In this document: piece after piece, positions 50,813 to 59,067 of the stretch | How the letters are laid out: each line of letters opens with the position of its first letter | Position numbering within the stretch: the first letter of the stretch is position 1 | From: Herbiconiux sp. SALV-R1 | GTDB taxonomy: Bacteria > Actinomycetota > Actinomycetes > Actinomycetales > Microbacteriaceae | Reading direction: 5' to 3' | DNA length: 64,000 nt | Assembly (NCBI RefSeq): GCF_013113715.1 | Contig: NZ_CP053344.1 | Span: 2,418,001-2,482,000, forward strand | The notes under the pieces: model-generated | The model's input: only the letters and a program-made list of their open reading frames with translations | Told to the model about the DNA's origin: nothing | Database searches by the model: none | Translations under genes and position numbers: made by a program

Positions 50813-51754
50813 TCAGCCGCCCGTGCGATCGAGTGCGGCGAGCAGGCGGCCGACCGAGCCGCCGAGGTTCCAGTCGGTGGCCAGGCGCTCCAGCTCGGCA
50901 CGGTCGTCACCCGTCACCGGGCGCAGCTCCGCACCCGCCTCCTCGAGCGACGGGAGCTCGAGGTCGCGCACGACGTTCACGACGCGGGGCGCCACGTCGA
51001 GATAGTCGGAGGCTGCTTCGAGTTTCTGCCGCACGCCCGCTGCCAGGTCGCTGCCCGCATCCGTCGCCGCCGCCCGCAGGGCCTCGAGCGTGCCGAACCG
51101 GCCGAGAAGGGTGGCCGCGGTCTTCTCGCCGATGCCGGCGACCCCGGGCAGCCCGTCACTGGTGTCGCCGCGCAGGGTGGCGAACGCGGCGTACTGCTCG
51201 GGCAGCACCTTGTACTTCGAGACCACGACGGCGTCGGTGAGCACTTCGAGGTTCTTCATGCCCTTGGCGGTATAGATCACCCGCACGTCGCGCGAGTCGT
51301 CGACCAGCTGGAACAGATCGCGGTCGCCCGTGACCACGTCTACCGGCAGCTCGGCCTGGGTCGCGTAGCTGCCGATGACATCGTCGGCCTCGTGCTCGGG
51401 CGCGCCCACCACGGCGATACCCGCGAGCGCGAGCGTCTCGCGGATGAGCGGGATCTGCGCCTCGAGCGGGTCAGGCACCACCTCGACGTCGGGCGCGGCC
51501 TGCACCTCTTCGGCGACCCGGTGCGCCTTGTAGCTCGGAATGAGGTCGACGCGCCACTGCGGGCGCCAGTCGTCGTCCCAGCAGGCCACGAGATGCGTCG
51601 CCTCGTAGTCGACGGTGAGCCGCGCGATCATGTCGAGGAGGCCCCGCACCGCGTTCACCGGGGTGCCGTCGGAGCGGCGGATGCTGTCGGGCACGCCGTA
51701 GAAGGCGCGGAAGTAGAGGGAGGCGGTGTCGAGCAGCATCAGGCGTGCGGGCAT
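50813..51754 (-). CDS. 5'-3' exonuclease (PolI-type domain)
   Basis: 313 residues from the ATG at 51754, chosen because AGGA lies upstream; GTG 51769 is possible. The FEN-like domain includes RLMLLDTASLYFRAFYG (Asp metal site), APEHEADDVIGSYA and DVVTGDRDLFQLV (more metal-binding carboxylates), then the helix-3-turn-helix GLPGVAGIGEKTAATLLG. It is a stand-alone 5'-3' exonuclease without a polymerase domain, like those that help remove RNA primers. Acts on DNA flaps or 5' ends. Confidence 0.93.
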   Translation of the reverse strand: MPARLMLLDTASLYFRAFYGVPDSIRRSDGTPVNAVRGLLDMIARLTVDYEATHLVACWDDDWRPQWRVDLIPSYKAHRVAEEVQAAPDVEVVPDPLEAQIPLIRETLALAGIAVVGAPEHEADDVIGSYATQAELPVDVVTGDRDLFQLVDDSRDVRVIYTAKGMKNLEVLTDAVVVSKYKVLPEQYAAFATLRGDTSDGLPGVAGIGEKTAATLLGRFGTLEALRAAATDAGSDLAAGVRQKLEAASDYLDVAPRVVNVVRDLELPSLEEAGAELRPVTGDDRAELERLATDWNLGGSVGRLLAALDRTGG

Positions 51755-51843
51755 AGCCGATCCTGACACGGATGCGCGGGGTCGCGCAGATCCTTGGAGT
51801 TTCCCAGGTCGTGCCTAAGAAATCGCTCTAGGCTTGTGGGGAT

Positions 51844-52689
51844 ATGTCTTCGAACGCCCCGCTCACCCGACGCGCCCTGCGCGAACAGCGAGAACGTGAA
51901 GAGGCGGAGCGCAAGGCGCTCGCGCGGAGGCCGCGGGAGTCGCCTCGCACGCCGCGGTCTCTGCCGAACTGGAAGGGCGTCGCCGCGTTCTCGTTCGCAG
52001 CGCTGCTCGCGGCGGCCACCTCGCTCTCGGCCATCGGCGGGCCCACCACCAGCAGCTTCGCCGAGGCCCCCGTCACCACCGAACTGCCCGCCTCGCAGGA
52101 GTTGCTGACCGCAGCCGGCACCGAGCTCTCGGTCACCCGCGACGAGTTCCGCGCCACCACCCCCGAAGAGCTCGCCGCCGCGCGGGCCGCCGAGGCGGCG
52201 CGGGTGGCGGCGGCGAAGGCCGCGGCCTTCGGCATCCGTACCGCGTCGACCTACACGAACAACACGCTCAGCGAGATCCAGTGGCCGTTCCCGGTGGGCG
52301 TGCCCATCAGCGACGGCTTCGGGCCGCGCTCCTCCCCCGGCGGCATCGGCAGCACCAACCACAAGGGCGTCGACTTCACGCCCGGCCAGGGCACGCCCAT
52401 CGGCGCCATCGCCTCCGGCGTCGTGAGCAAGGTCGTGCGCAGCGACGGCGGCGGACTCGGCGTGTACGTCGTGGTCGACCACGTCATCGACGGCGAGGAG
52501 GTGAGCAGCTGGTACGGCCACATGCTCACCGGCTCGCCCACCGTGAGCGAGGGCCAGGCGGTCGTCGTCGGCCAGCAGCTCGGGTCGGTGGGCAACACGG
52601 GAACGTCGACGGGGGCGCATCTGCACCTCGAGATCCACGTGGGGGGCTCGCCGGTCGATCCGTTCGCGTGGCTGCAGGCGCACAACTGA
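51844..52689 (+). CDS. M23-family peptidoglycan endopeptidase
   Basis: 281 residues. A basic N-terminus, a membrane segment (~45-65) that may act as signal anchor, an Ala-rich helical region (~105-130) and a C-terminal LytM domain (~150-281). The Zn ligands are H173 and D177 in HKGVDF and a later HLHLE. The M23 domain cleaves peptide bridges in the cell wall. TAGGCT lies 9 nt before the ATG. It looks complete. Confidence 0.92.
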   Translation: MSSNAPLTRRALREQREREEAERKALARRPRESPRTPRSLPNWKGVAAFSFAALLAAATSLSAIGGPTTSSFAEAPVTTELPASQELLTAAGTELSVTRDEFRATTPEELAAARAAEAARVAAAKAAAFGIRTASTYTNNTLSEIQWPFPVGVPISDGFGPRSSPGGIGSTNHKGVDFTPGQGTPIGAIASGVVSKVVRSDGGGLGVYVVVDHVIDGEEVSSWYGHMLTGSPTVSEGQAVVVGQQLGSVGNTGTSTGAHLHLEIHVGGSPVDPFAWLQAHN

Positions 52690-52730
52690 GCGTCGCCCGC
52701 TCGCTGTTGAGCGTCGCCCGCTCGCTGAGC
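52687..52730. repeat. 21-bp tandem repeat starting at a stop codon
   Basis: TGAGCGTCGCCCGCTCGCTG-type units start at 52687 (the stop codon of the M23 gene) and 52708, followed by a decayed third copy. Same pattern as the repeats near 10096, 38719 and 46629. Confidence 0.85.
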
Positions 52731-52846
52731 CGAGCGTTCGTATGAACGGGCTGGGAGACACGGCCTCTTTGGGGAATTCTCGGGAACGCGAGGCGGTCGC
52801 TCAGAACGCCGGGTGACGATGGAGGTCACCCGAACGGAAGGCCCCC

Positions 52847-53962
52847 ATGAGCAGTCTGCAGCGCATCCTGAACCTGGCATCGAAAGCCCTCGACAAGGGC
52901 GGCCCCGGTACCGGTGGGTCCTCGGGCGGGAGTTCGGCTCGCGGGTCGCAGGGCGGGACCGACTGGCGCGACCTCGTGCGCAGCGCGGCCGACCGGCTGA
53001 CGGGTGATGGCAGTATCTCTGCTGCACCGACTTCGGCGGCGCCGCCCGCTGCGCCGACGTCCGTTGCGAGCGCCGGCGGAAGCGGGGCGGCGACGGATGC
53101 GCGCCCGACCGGTGCTGCATCGACCGTCGATCCTCGCGACCGGGCTGCAATCGCCCGCTACGACTACCTTCTTCAGACCGCCGAGCCCGCGCAGCTCGAG
53201 CAGGTGCACCGGGAGGCCTTCGCCGCGCTCACTCCCGCCCAGCGGGAGCAGGTGGAGGCGCGCCTGCGCGCCGAACTCCCCGCCAACGAGCAGCCCCGTT
53301 CGGGCTCGGCCGACGACCTCGCCCGCGCCGCGACGCGCGGTGAGGCGCGGCGGCCCGGGTTCCTCCGTGGGCTGCTCGGCAAGGTCCCGGGTCTGGGTGG
53401 CACGTCGGGCGCTGAGGCGGGCGCTGGCGCTGCGGCGGGTGCTGGCGCTGAGGCGGGTGCTGGCGCTGCGGCGGGTGCTGGAGCGGCGGCGGGTGCTGGC
53501 TCCGGCGCGGGCACGGGTGGTCGCGGCAGCTCGAGCGCAGGCCGCGGCAGCGCCGTCGCCGCCGCCGGCGCGGGCGCCGCCGCGGGCATCGGGCTCGGAG
53601 CAGCGGGCGGTCTCCTCGCCGCGGTGGCCGGCAGCGCGATCGTGAGCAGTGTCGCCGCACCGCTGCTCGAGCAGGCGGCAGGGCTCGGCGTCGACTTCGA
53701 GGCCTTCTCCGGCGGGTTCGACGAGCTCGCCGCCGGCGCCGGCGAGGCAGTCTCGGGCCTCGGCGAGCAGGCCGGCGCACTCGGCGAGCAGGCCGGAGCC
53801 CTCGGCGAGCAGGCGACCGGTTTCGGCGAGCAGCTGAGCAACCAGGCAGGTACCCTCGGCGAGCAGGCGACAGGCTTCGGCGAGCAGCTGAGCGAGGCGG
53901 GCTCCGCCTTCGAGCTTCCCTCCATCGACCTCGGCGGCCTGGGCGGGTTCTTCGACCGCTGA
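52847..53962 (+). CDS. Ala/Gly-rich repetitive protein of unknown function
   Basis: 371 residues. N-terminal helix (SSLQRILNLASKALDKGG), low-complexity Gly/Ser and Ala/Pro regions, then a helical block (YDYLLQTAEPAQLEQVHREAFAAL), then repeats AGAGAAAG and a long Ala/Gly/Ser hydrophobic stretch (~235-275). The C-terminal third has five units of about 7 residues (GEQAGAL, GEQATGF) ending in DLGGLGGFFDR. No signal peptide. No recognised domain; the hydrophobic Gly/Ala stretch and the repeats suggest a structural or membrane-active role. Confidence 0.65.
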   Translation: MSSLQRILNLASKALDKGGPGTGGSSGGSSARGSQGGTDWRDLVRSAADRLTGDGSISAAPTSAAPPAAPTSVASAGGSGAATDARPTGAASTVDPRDRAAIARYDYLLQTAEPAQLEQVHREAFAALTPAQREQVEARLRAELPANEQPRSGSADDLARAATRGEARRPGFLRGLLGKVPGLGGTSGAEAGAGAAAGAGAEAGAGAAAGAGAAAGAGSGAGTGGRGSSSAGRGSAVAAAGAGAAAGIGLGAAGGLLAAVAGSAIVSSVAAPLLEQAAGLGVDFEAFSGGFDELAAGAGEAVSGLGEQAGALGEQAGALGEQATGFGEQLSNQAGTLGEQATGFGEQLSEAGSAFELPSIDLGGLGGFFDR

Positions 53963-54136
53963 CGCACGTCCGCCTCGCCCTGCAGCCTGCCTGCATGAAG
54001 CCCGGGCCGCCAGCCGGTCACCAGCGTGACCGAGTGACGGCCGGGTCGCCTGCCGGCCACACCCTGGGCGGCGTGGGGGCCGACAGGCGCGAAGCCGCCG
54101 CCTAAGCTGGGTGATCGTGACGCCAGGACGTGCAGC

Positions 54137-54811
54137 GTGAGTGTCGGCGCCCAGGGTGGGGCGCGGGGGGCGATCCGTGTGGCGGTGGTCGAAGACCAGC
54201 CGCTGTTCCGGCAGATGATCGCCGCGCTGCTGTCGGCGGCCGGCAGGTTCGACCTCGTCGGCGCGTGGCCCGATGCCGCCTCCGCAAGGGAAGCGCTGAG
54301 CGGCCGGCAGCTCGACGTGGCCCTCCTCGACTACCGCCTCCCCGACGGAGACGGCATCACCCTCGGCCGCTGGCTGCGCGCCGAGCAACCCGGCATCGGC
54401 ATCGTGCTGCTCTCGGCCACCGATAACATGAACGCCCTGCTCGACCTCGCCGACGCCGAGCTGCGCGGGTGGAGCTACCTCTCGAAGACGTCGTCGCTCT
54501 CCAGCCGCGGACTCCTCACCGCCCTCGAAGCCACCGCCCAGGGCCGCACGGTGCTCGACCCCGCCCTCAGCGAGCGCCGCTCCCCCCGGCGCGGCAGCGG
54601 CCTCGACGCCCTGAGCCCCCGCCAGTTCGAGGTGCTCGAACTCGTCGCCGAGGGCCTCACCAACACGGCGATCGCCCACCGCCTCGGCATCGCCGACCGC
54701 TCCGTCGACAACCACGTCTCCACCATCTACCAGGCCCTCGCGATCAGCGCCGACGGCCAACGCAATCCCCGCGTCGAAGCCGTCCGCCGCTTCCTCACCG
54801 AAACCGCCTGA
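54137..54811 (+). CDS. NarL/LuxR-family response regulator
   Basis: 224 residues from GTG 54137. Receiver with VAVVEDQPLFRQM, phospho-acceptor Asp in VALLDYRLPDGDG, and Lys in YLSKTSS. The LuxR-type HTH (~160-210) reads LSPRQFEVLELVAEGLTNTAIAHRL. AGGA lies 8 nt upstream. It is convergent with a DesK-type kinase ending 64 bp away, its likely partner. Normal length, unlike the regulator at 7370. Confidence 0.9.
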   Translation: MSVGAQGGARGAIRVAVVEDQPLFRQMIAALLSAAGRFDLVGAWPDAASAREALSGRQLDVALLDYRLPDGDGITLGRWLRAEQPGIGIVLLSATDNMNALLDLADAELRGWSYLSKTSSLSSRGLLTALEATAQGRTVLDPALSERRSPRRGSGLDALSPRQFEVLELVAEGLTNTAIAHRLGIADRSVDNHVSTIYQALAISADGQRNPRVEAVRRFLTETA

Positions 54812-54874
54812 GCGCGGCGGGCGCCCCCGCACCGTCCGCGCCCGCGGCCGTGGCTGCGGCGGTGGCGAGCCGCG

Positions 54875-56035
54875 TCAGCCGGCGACGGGGAGCTCGGCCT
54901 CGAGGAGGGTGCCGCGGGCGTCGGGGGCCGGGCGGAGAGTGAGGGTGCCGCCGGCGGACTCGAGTTGGCGGCGCAGCCGCGCCAGACCGCTCAGGTGCGG
55001 GTCGGGCGGGAGGCCGACGCCGTCGTCGCGGAGGGCGAGGCGAAGGGTGCCGTGAGCGACGGTGAGGTCGAGCGCGAGGGCGGAGGCCTTGCCGTGGCGG
55101 AGGGCGTTCGACACCCCGTCCTCGACGACGCGCACGACGAGCACGGCTGCTGATTCGGGGAGGCGGGCGGCAGCAGCATCCGCTCGCTCGTCGATGACGA
55201 GTTCGGTACGGATGCTCGGCGGGATGCGCGCGAACAGCGAGCGCACCGCGGTCGGCAGGCCCCGGTCGAGGTCGATGGGGTAGAGCATCTCGCTGAGGGC
55301 GCGCAGCTCGCTCTCGCGGAGCCGGTCGAGTTCGTCGGCCACCACCCGGATGCGCGCACCACTTGCGTCGTCGGCCCCACGAGGCAGGCCGTCGGCGACG
55401 TCGGCGAGCTCGGCCGAGAGGAGGACGAAGCGGTTCTGCACCGATCCGTGGATGTTCTCGGCGACCTCGCGACGCACCCGCAGCTCCTCGCGCTGGAGGG
55501 ACTCGAGGGCTCCGCGGGCCGTGAGTTCCTGGGCGAAGCGCTGACGTTCCTCGTGGCGGAGGCGGCGGAGGAGCCGCACGATGACGAGCCCGGCGGCGAG
55601 GGTGACGGCGAAGAGCACCGAGGCGATGAGGGCGTCAGTGAGCACGGCGGTGAGGCGATCGAGCGGGTAGACGCCCGTCGCGAGCTGCAGAGCGCCCCGC
55701 ACGCTCGCGCCGCCCACGACGGCGGTGAGGCCCCGGAGGACGAGGGAGGCACCGTGATGCTGCTCGACCCGCAGCACCGAGGTGAGCAGCACGACCACCC
55801 CCACGGAGAGCAGGTTGATGAGCACCCGCACCGTGACGTCGGCGAGCGGGGAGGCGTCTTGGGCGCGCAGGGTCGACGAGAACGCGCCGAGCACGAGCAC
55901 CGACTGGATGCTCACGGTCACCGCGAACAGACCACTGGTGACGCCGACGGTGGTGAGCATGGCGCGGCGATCGGCGGCGATCCCCGCGGCGTCGACGTCG
56001 GGGTCGGCGGGTGAGGGAAGGTGTTCCGCCGTCAC
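54875..56035 (-). CDS. DesK-type sensor histidine kinase
   Basis: 386 residues from GTG 56035. Four to five membrane helices in the first ~155 residues, then an Arg/Glu-rich coiled region and a HisKA_3 domain with H196 in ENIHGSVQNRF. The ATPase domain has VEDGVSNALRHG and DDGVGLPPDP, then a glycine-rich end. It is the likely partner of the response regulator at 54137. Signal unknown. Confidence 0.9.
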   Translation of the reverse strand: MTAEHLPSPADPDVDAAGIAADRRAMLTTVGVTSGLFAVTVSIQSVLVLGAFSSTLRAQDASPLADVTVRVLINLLSVGVVVLLTSVLRVEQHHGASLVLRGLTAVVGGASVRGALQLATGVYPLDRLTAVLTDALIASVLFAVTLAAGLVIVRLLRRLRHEERQRFAQELTARGALESLQREELRVRREVAENIHGSVQNRFVLLSAELADVADGLPRGADDASGARIRVVADELDRLRESELRALSEMLYPIDLDRGLPTAVRSLFARIPPSIRTELVIDERADAAAARLPESAAVLVVRVVEDGVSNALRHGKASALALDLTVAHGTLRLALRDDGVGLPPDPHLSGLARLRRQLESAGGTLTLRPAPDARGTLLEAELPVAG

Positions 56036-56059
56036 TGTCGCCTGGCCTCCCGACCGCTT

Positions 56060-56073
56060 GGGTAGAACTACCC
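56060..56073. promoter_or_regulatory. 14-bp palindrome upstream of the kinase gene
   Basis: GGGTAG-AA-CTACCC (two 6-bp arms, 2-bp centre) lies 25 bp upstream of the kinase GTG. NarL-type regulators often bind such dyads. Autoregulation by the adjacent response regulator is inferred. The rest of the gap to 56258 shows no gene. Confidence 0.6.
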
Positions 56074-56258
56074 ACCCCCTGGCCGGCCTCGGGTCGGCAA
56101 GCCGCTACGGTGAGCGTATCAAGACCGCTCGGTGCGCTGCGGCGCGCCAGGCCCGGAGTCTGCGCTGTCGCTCACGCGGTCGTGCCCGACGGGGCCGACA
56201 GGCGGTCGACAGCGGTGGGGCGGGCGATTGGTGGGCGCCCGAGCAGTGAGGGGGCGCC

Positions 56259-58808
56259 ATGACGGGCAGCGACGAGCAGGGCCGGGCCGAGCGCGGCGGT
56301 CGGCGCGGGGGCGACCCGCGGAGCGATTGGAGCGGTGGGCGCGGTCGGCGGCCGGGGCGGCGGGGCGTCTTTGCGGGTGCGGTGCTCGCCGTGGCCGTCG
56401 TGGCGGCAGTCGTCGGTGGGTCGGTGTTCGCGGCCGAGCCCGCACTCGCCGTCGGCGACCGGGGCGACTCGCCCGCGCCGACCCTGGAGGTCACGGGACT
56501 CTCGGCTCGGCTCGAGACCGTCACCACGCTCGGCGACCAGGATGCGCCGGTCGCGACTGCCGACACGCTCGGTCTCCCCCGGAGCGGGGCGGGCAGCCCG
56601 CAGTTCGACGGGGAGCGGATCGCCGTCTCGGTGCGGTACGCCGAGCGCCCGGGCGATGAAGACTTCGCTGCGCTGGGGAGGCTCGCCGAGGTGGTGGCCT
56701 CCTCCTCCGAGCTCGCCCGCGCGAGCGCCTACGCGCTGCCCTCCGAGCTCGACGCCATCGCCGCGCTGCCGCGGGTGGCCTCGGTGACCGAGGCGCTGCG
56801 GCCCGGCACGGGCACCGACCCGGCGAGCGCCGGGGACGCGGCTGCGCCCGCCGACGCGACCAGCGCATCCGCACGCGCAAGCGCCGGCGCGACCCGCGCA
56901 GCGACCCACACGTCCGCACCCGCAGACGCGGGCGCGATTCATGAGGCGACCAGCGCATCCGAGGCGACCACCGCATCGGACGCGACCGCCGCATCCGTCG
57001 CCCCCTCCTGCCGCGCGGTGGAGGCGGTCGCGCCCGCACCCCTGCGCGCCGACCTCGCGGCGGCGCTGCACGGCGTGGACGGCAGCGGCGTGACCGTCGG
57101 CATCATCTCCGACTCGTTCGCCACGAGCACCACCGCGCTCTCCTCCCCCGCCGAGGACGTCACCGCCGGGCTCCTCCCCGGCCCGGGCAACCCCTGCGGA
57201 CACCTGCACCCCGTGCTCGTGCTGAACGACGACATGCCGGGCGCCACGGTCGACGAGGGCCGCGGCATGGCCCAGGTGGTGCACAGCATCGCGCCGGGCG
57301 CGCGACTCGCCTTCGCCAGCACCGGCGTCGACGACCTCACCCTTCACGACGCCGTGCTCGCCCTCGCCGACGCGGGCGCCACGGTCATCGTCGACGACGT
57401 CTACCTGTTCGACGAGCCGTTCTTCCAGCAGGGGGCGGTGGGTGTCGCCATCGAGCAGGTCGCGGCGCGCGGCGTCACCTACCTCACCAGCGCCGGCAAC
57501 TACAACCTCGTCGGGGCGAAGGGGTACCCGAGCGCCGGCTACCCCGTGAACGGTTGGGAGACCACCCGCTACCGCCCCACCGAGTGCACGGATGCGGTGC
57601 TCGCGAAGCTCGGCGACGGCCGGTTCGACTGCATGGACTTCGCCCAGGGCGGCGCCGCCGCCGACCCCACCGACACCCTCACCCTCGAGAAGGCGACGGC
57701 GTCGAGCTTCGTCGCGCTGCAGTGGGCCGAGCCGACCGGATACGCGAAGGGCCGCTTCCTCCTCGCCCTCCGCGACCCCGACGGCGACGTCTCGCTGTTC
57801 GACGAGCTGAGCGCGGGTAGACCCGTCATGACGTCGGGGTTCATGCCGGTCGACACCGGGGAGTACGAGTTCTCCATCGTGCGCGACACCACCGCGGGTG
57901 ACGACGCCGTGATCGAACCCGCGCTGAAGTGGGTGTGGTCGTTCCGGCAGGGGATGCTCGCGGCGGAGTACTTCGGCGTCGTCGGCGACGACCGGGTCGG
58001 CACCACGATCGGCGGCCACGGCGGCCTTCCCGCAGCGATCTCGGTGGCGGCGCTGCCCTCCGACGCCCCGAGCGCGCCCGAGGATTTCAGCTCACTCGGG
58101 CCGAGCACCCAGTACTTCGACTACGACCCCGCCGGGTCACCCGTGCCCGTGCCGCTGCCCGCGCCCGTGGTGTCGGCGAAGCCCGATGTGGCGGGGGTCG
58201 ATCGCATCCTCACGAACTTCTTCAGCTCGCATCGTCCGGTCGAGGGGCGCCCCGGGGTGCACTCGTTCTGGGGGACCTCGGCCGCTGCCCCTTCGGCCGC
58301 CGCCGTGGTGGCGCTCGGCCGCCAGTACTCGCCCACGGCGACCCTCGACGAGCTGCGCGCCGCGCTGACCACGACCGCCGCGCCCGTCTCGAGCGGCAAC
58401 CCCCACGTACCGGCCGCGGAGGCCACCGGCAGCGGGCGCCTCGACGCCGCCGCCTTCCTCGAGGCGCTCCCCGGCTCCGCCCCGACCCCCACACCCACCC
58501 CCTCACCCACTCCCGGCCCGGACCCGTCGCCTGCGCCGAGCCCGGCACCGTCGCCCGCGCCCACGCCTGGACCCACTCCCGGCCCCGACCCGTCGCCTGC
58601 GCCGAGCCCGGTGCCGTCGCCCGCGCCCTCACCCGGCGGGGGCAAGGGTGGCTCCGGCGGCTCGGGCTCCGGTTCCACCGAACTCGCGGCCACCGGCTCC
58701 CCCGCCGCCCCGCTCTCCCTCACGGCGGTCGCCGCCGGCCTCGCCTCCACCCTTGGCGGCGCCACCCTCCTCCTCACCCGCCGCCGCACCGCCATTCCCC
58801 GCGACTGA
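56259..58808 (+). CDS. Wall-anchored subtilase-like protein with altered active site
   Basis: 849 residues. Signal/membrane segment (~36-62), an Ala/Thr/Ser-rich repeat region (~190-245), then a subtilase fold (~255-720). D285 in GIISDSF, oxyanion N414 in SAGN and catalytic S674 in GTSAAAP are present. The usual HGT box is replaced by DEGRGMAQVVH (E333), so the His is missing or moved; Glu-Asp-Ser is the sedolisin (S53) triad. A Pro/Ser/Thr linker with a 70-80-bp duplication (about 58501-58640) precedes LAATG, a hydrophobic segment and RRRTAIPRD, a sorting signal. It may be held in the wall by the sortase-like protein at 6401. Confidence 0.8.
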   Translation: MTGSDEQGRAERGGRRGGDPRSDWSGGRGRRPGRRGVFAGAVLAVAVVAAVVGGSVFAAEPALAVGDRGDSPAPTLEVTGLSARLETVTTLGDQDAPVATADTLGLPRSGAGSPQFDGERIAVSVRYAERPGDEDFAALGRLAEVVASSSELARASAYALPSELDAIAALPRVASVTEALRPGTGTDPASAGDAAAPADATSASARASAGATRAATHTSAPADAGAIHEATSASEATTASDATAASVAPSCRAVEAVAPAPLRADLAAALHGVDGSGVTVGIISDSFATSTTALSSPAEDVTAGLLPGPGNPCGHLHPVLVLNDDMPGATVDEGRGMAQVVHSIAPGARLAFASTGVDDLTLHDAVLALADAGATVIVDDVYLFDEPFFQQGAVGVAIEQVAARGVTYLTSAGNYNLVGAKGYPSAGYPVNGWETTRYRPTECTDAVLAKLGDGRFDCMDFAQGGAAADPTDTLTLEKATASSFVALQWAEPTGYAKGRFLLALRDPDGDVSLFDELSAGRPVMTSGFMPVDTGEYEFSIVRDTTAGDDAVIEPALKWVWSFRQGMLAAEYFGVVGDDRVGTTIGGHGGLPAAISVAALPSDAPSAPEDFSSLGPSTQYFDYDPAGSPVPVPLPAPVVSAKPDVAGVDRILTNFFSSHRPVEGRPGVHSFWGTSAAAPSAAAVVALGRQYSPTATLDELRAALTTTAAPVSSGNPHVPAAEATGSGRLDAAAFLEALPGSAPTPTPTPSPTPGPDPSPAPSPAPSPAPTPGPTPGPDPSPAPSPVPSPAPSPGGGKGGSGGSGSGSTELAATGSPAAPLSLTAVAAGLASTLGGATLLLTRRRTAIPRD

Positions 58809-59036
58809 CGAAACGACGGATGCTCGTCCAGACGCCGCCCCGAGCATCCGTCATTCGACACAAACCGCCCCAAACTCCGTCGTTTCGCCGGCCGGCAGGC
58901 GGGAGGGAGAAAGGCGGGCGCGCCACCGCACCTCGGCCCATCCCCTCCCGACAGAACGACGGATGCTCACCACCCGACCGCCCCGAGCATCCGTCGTTCG
59001 GCCCAAACCGCCCCGAACTCCGTCGTTTCGCCGACA
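58809..59036. repeat. Two copies of a palindromic intergenic repeat
   Basis: Copy 1: GACGGATGCTCG (58815-58826) pairs with CGAGCATCCGTC (58841-58852), and outer arms CGAAACGACGGA (58809-58820) and TCCGTCGTTTCG (58876-58887) can pair instead. Copy 2: GAACGACGGATGCTC (58954-58968) pairs perfectly over 15 bp with GAGCATCCGTCGTTC (58985-58999), followed by a third arm CCGTCGTTTCG at 59020-59030. Both lie between convergent genes. They may act as a bidirectional terminator or belong to a REP-like family. No gene is seen in this gap. Confidence 0.8.
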
Positions 59037-59067
59037 AGCGGGCGAAGGGGCGAGCGCGCCGCGCGCG

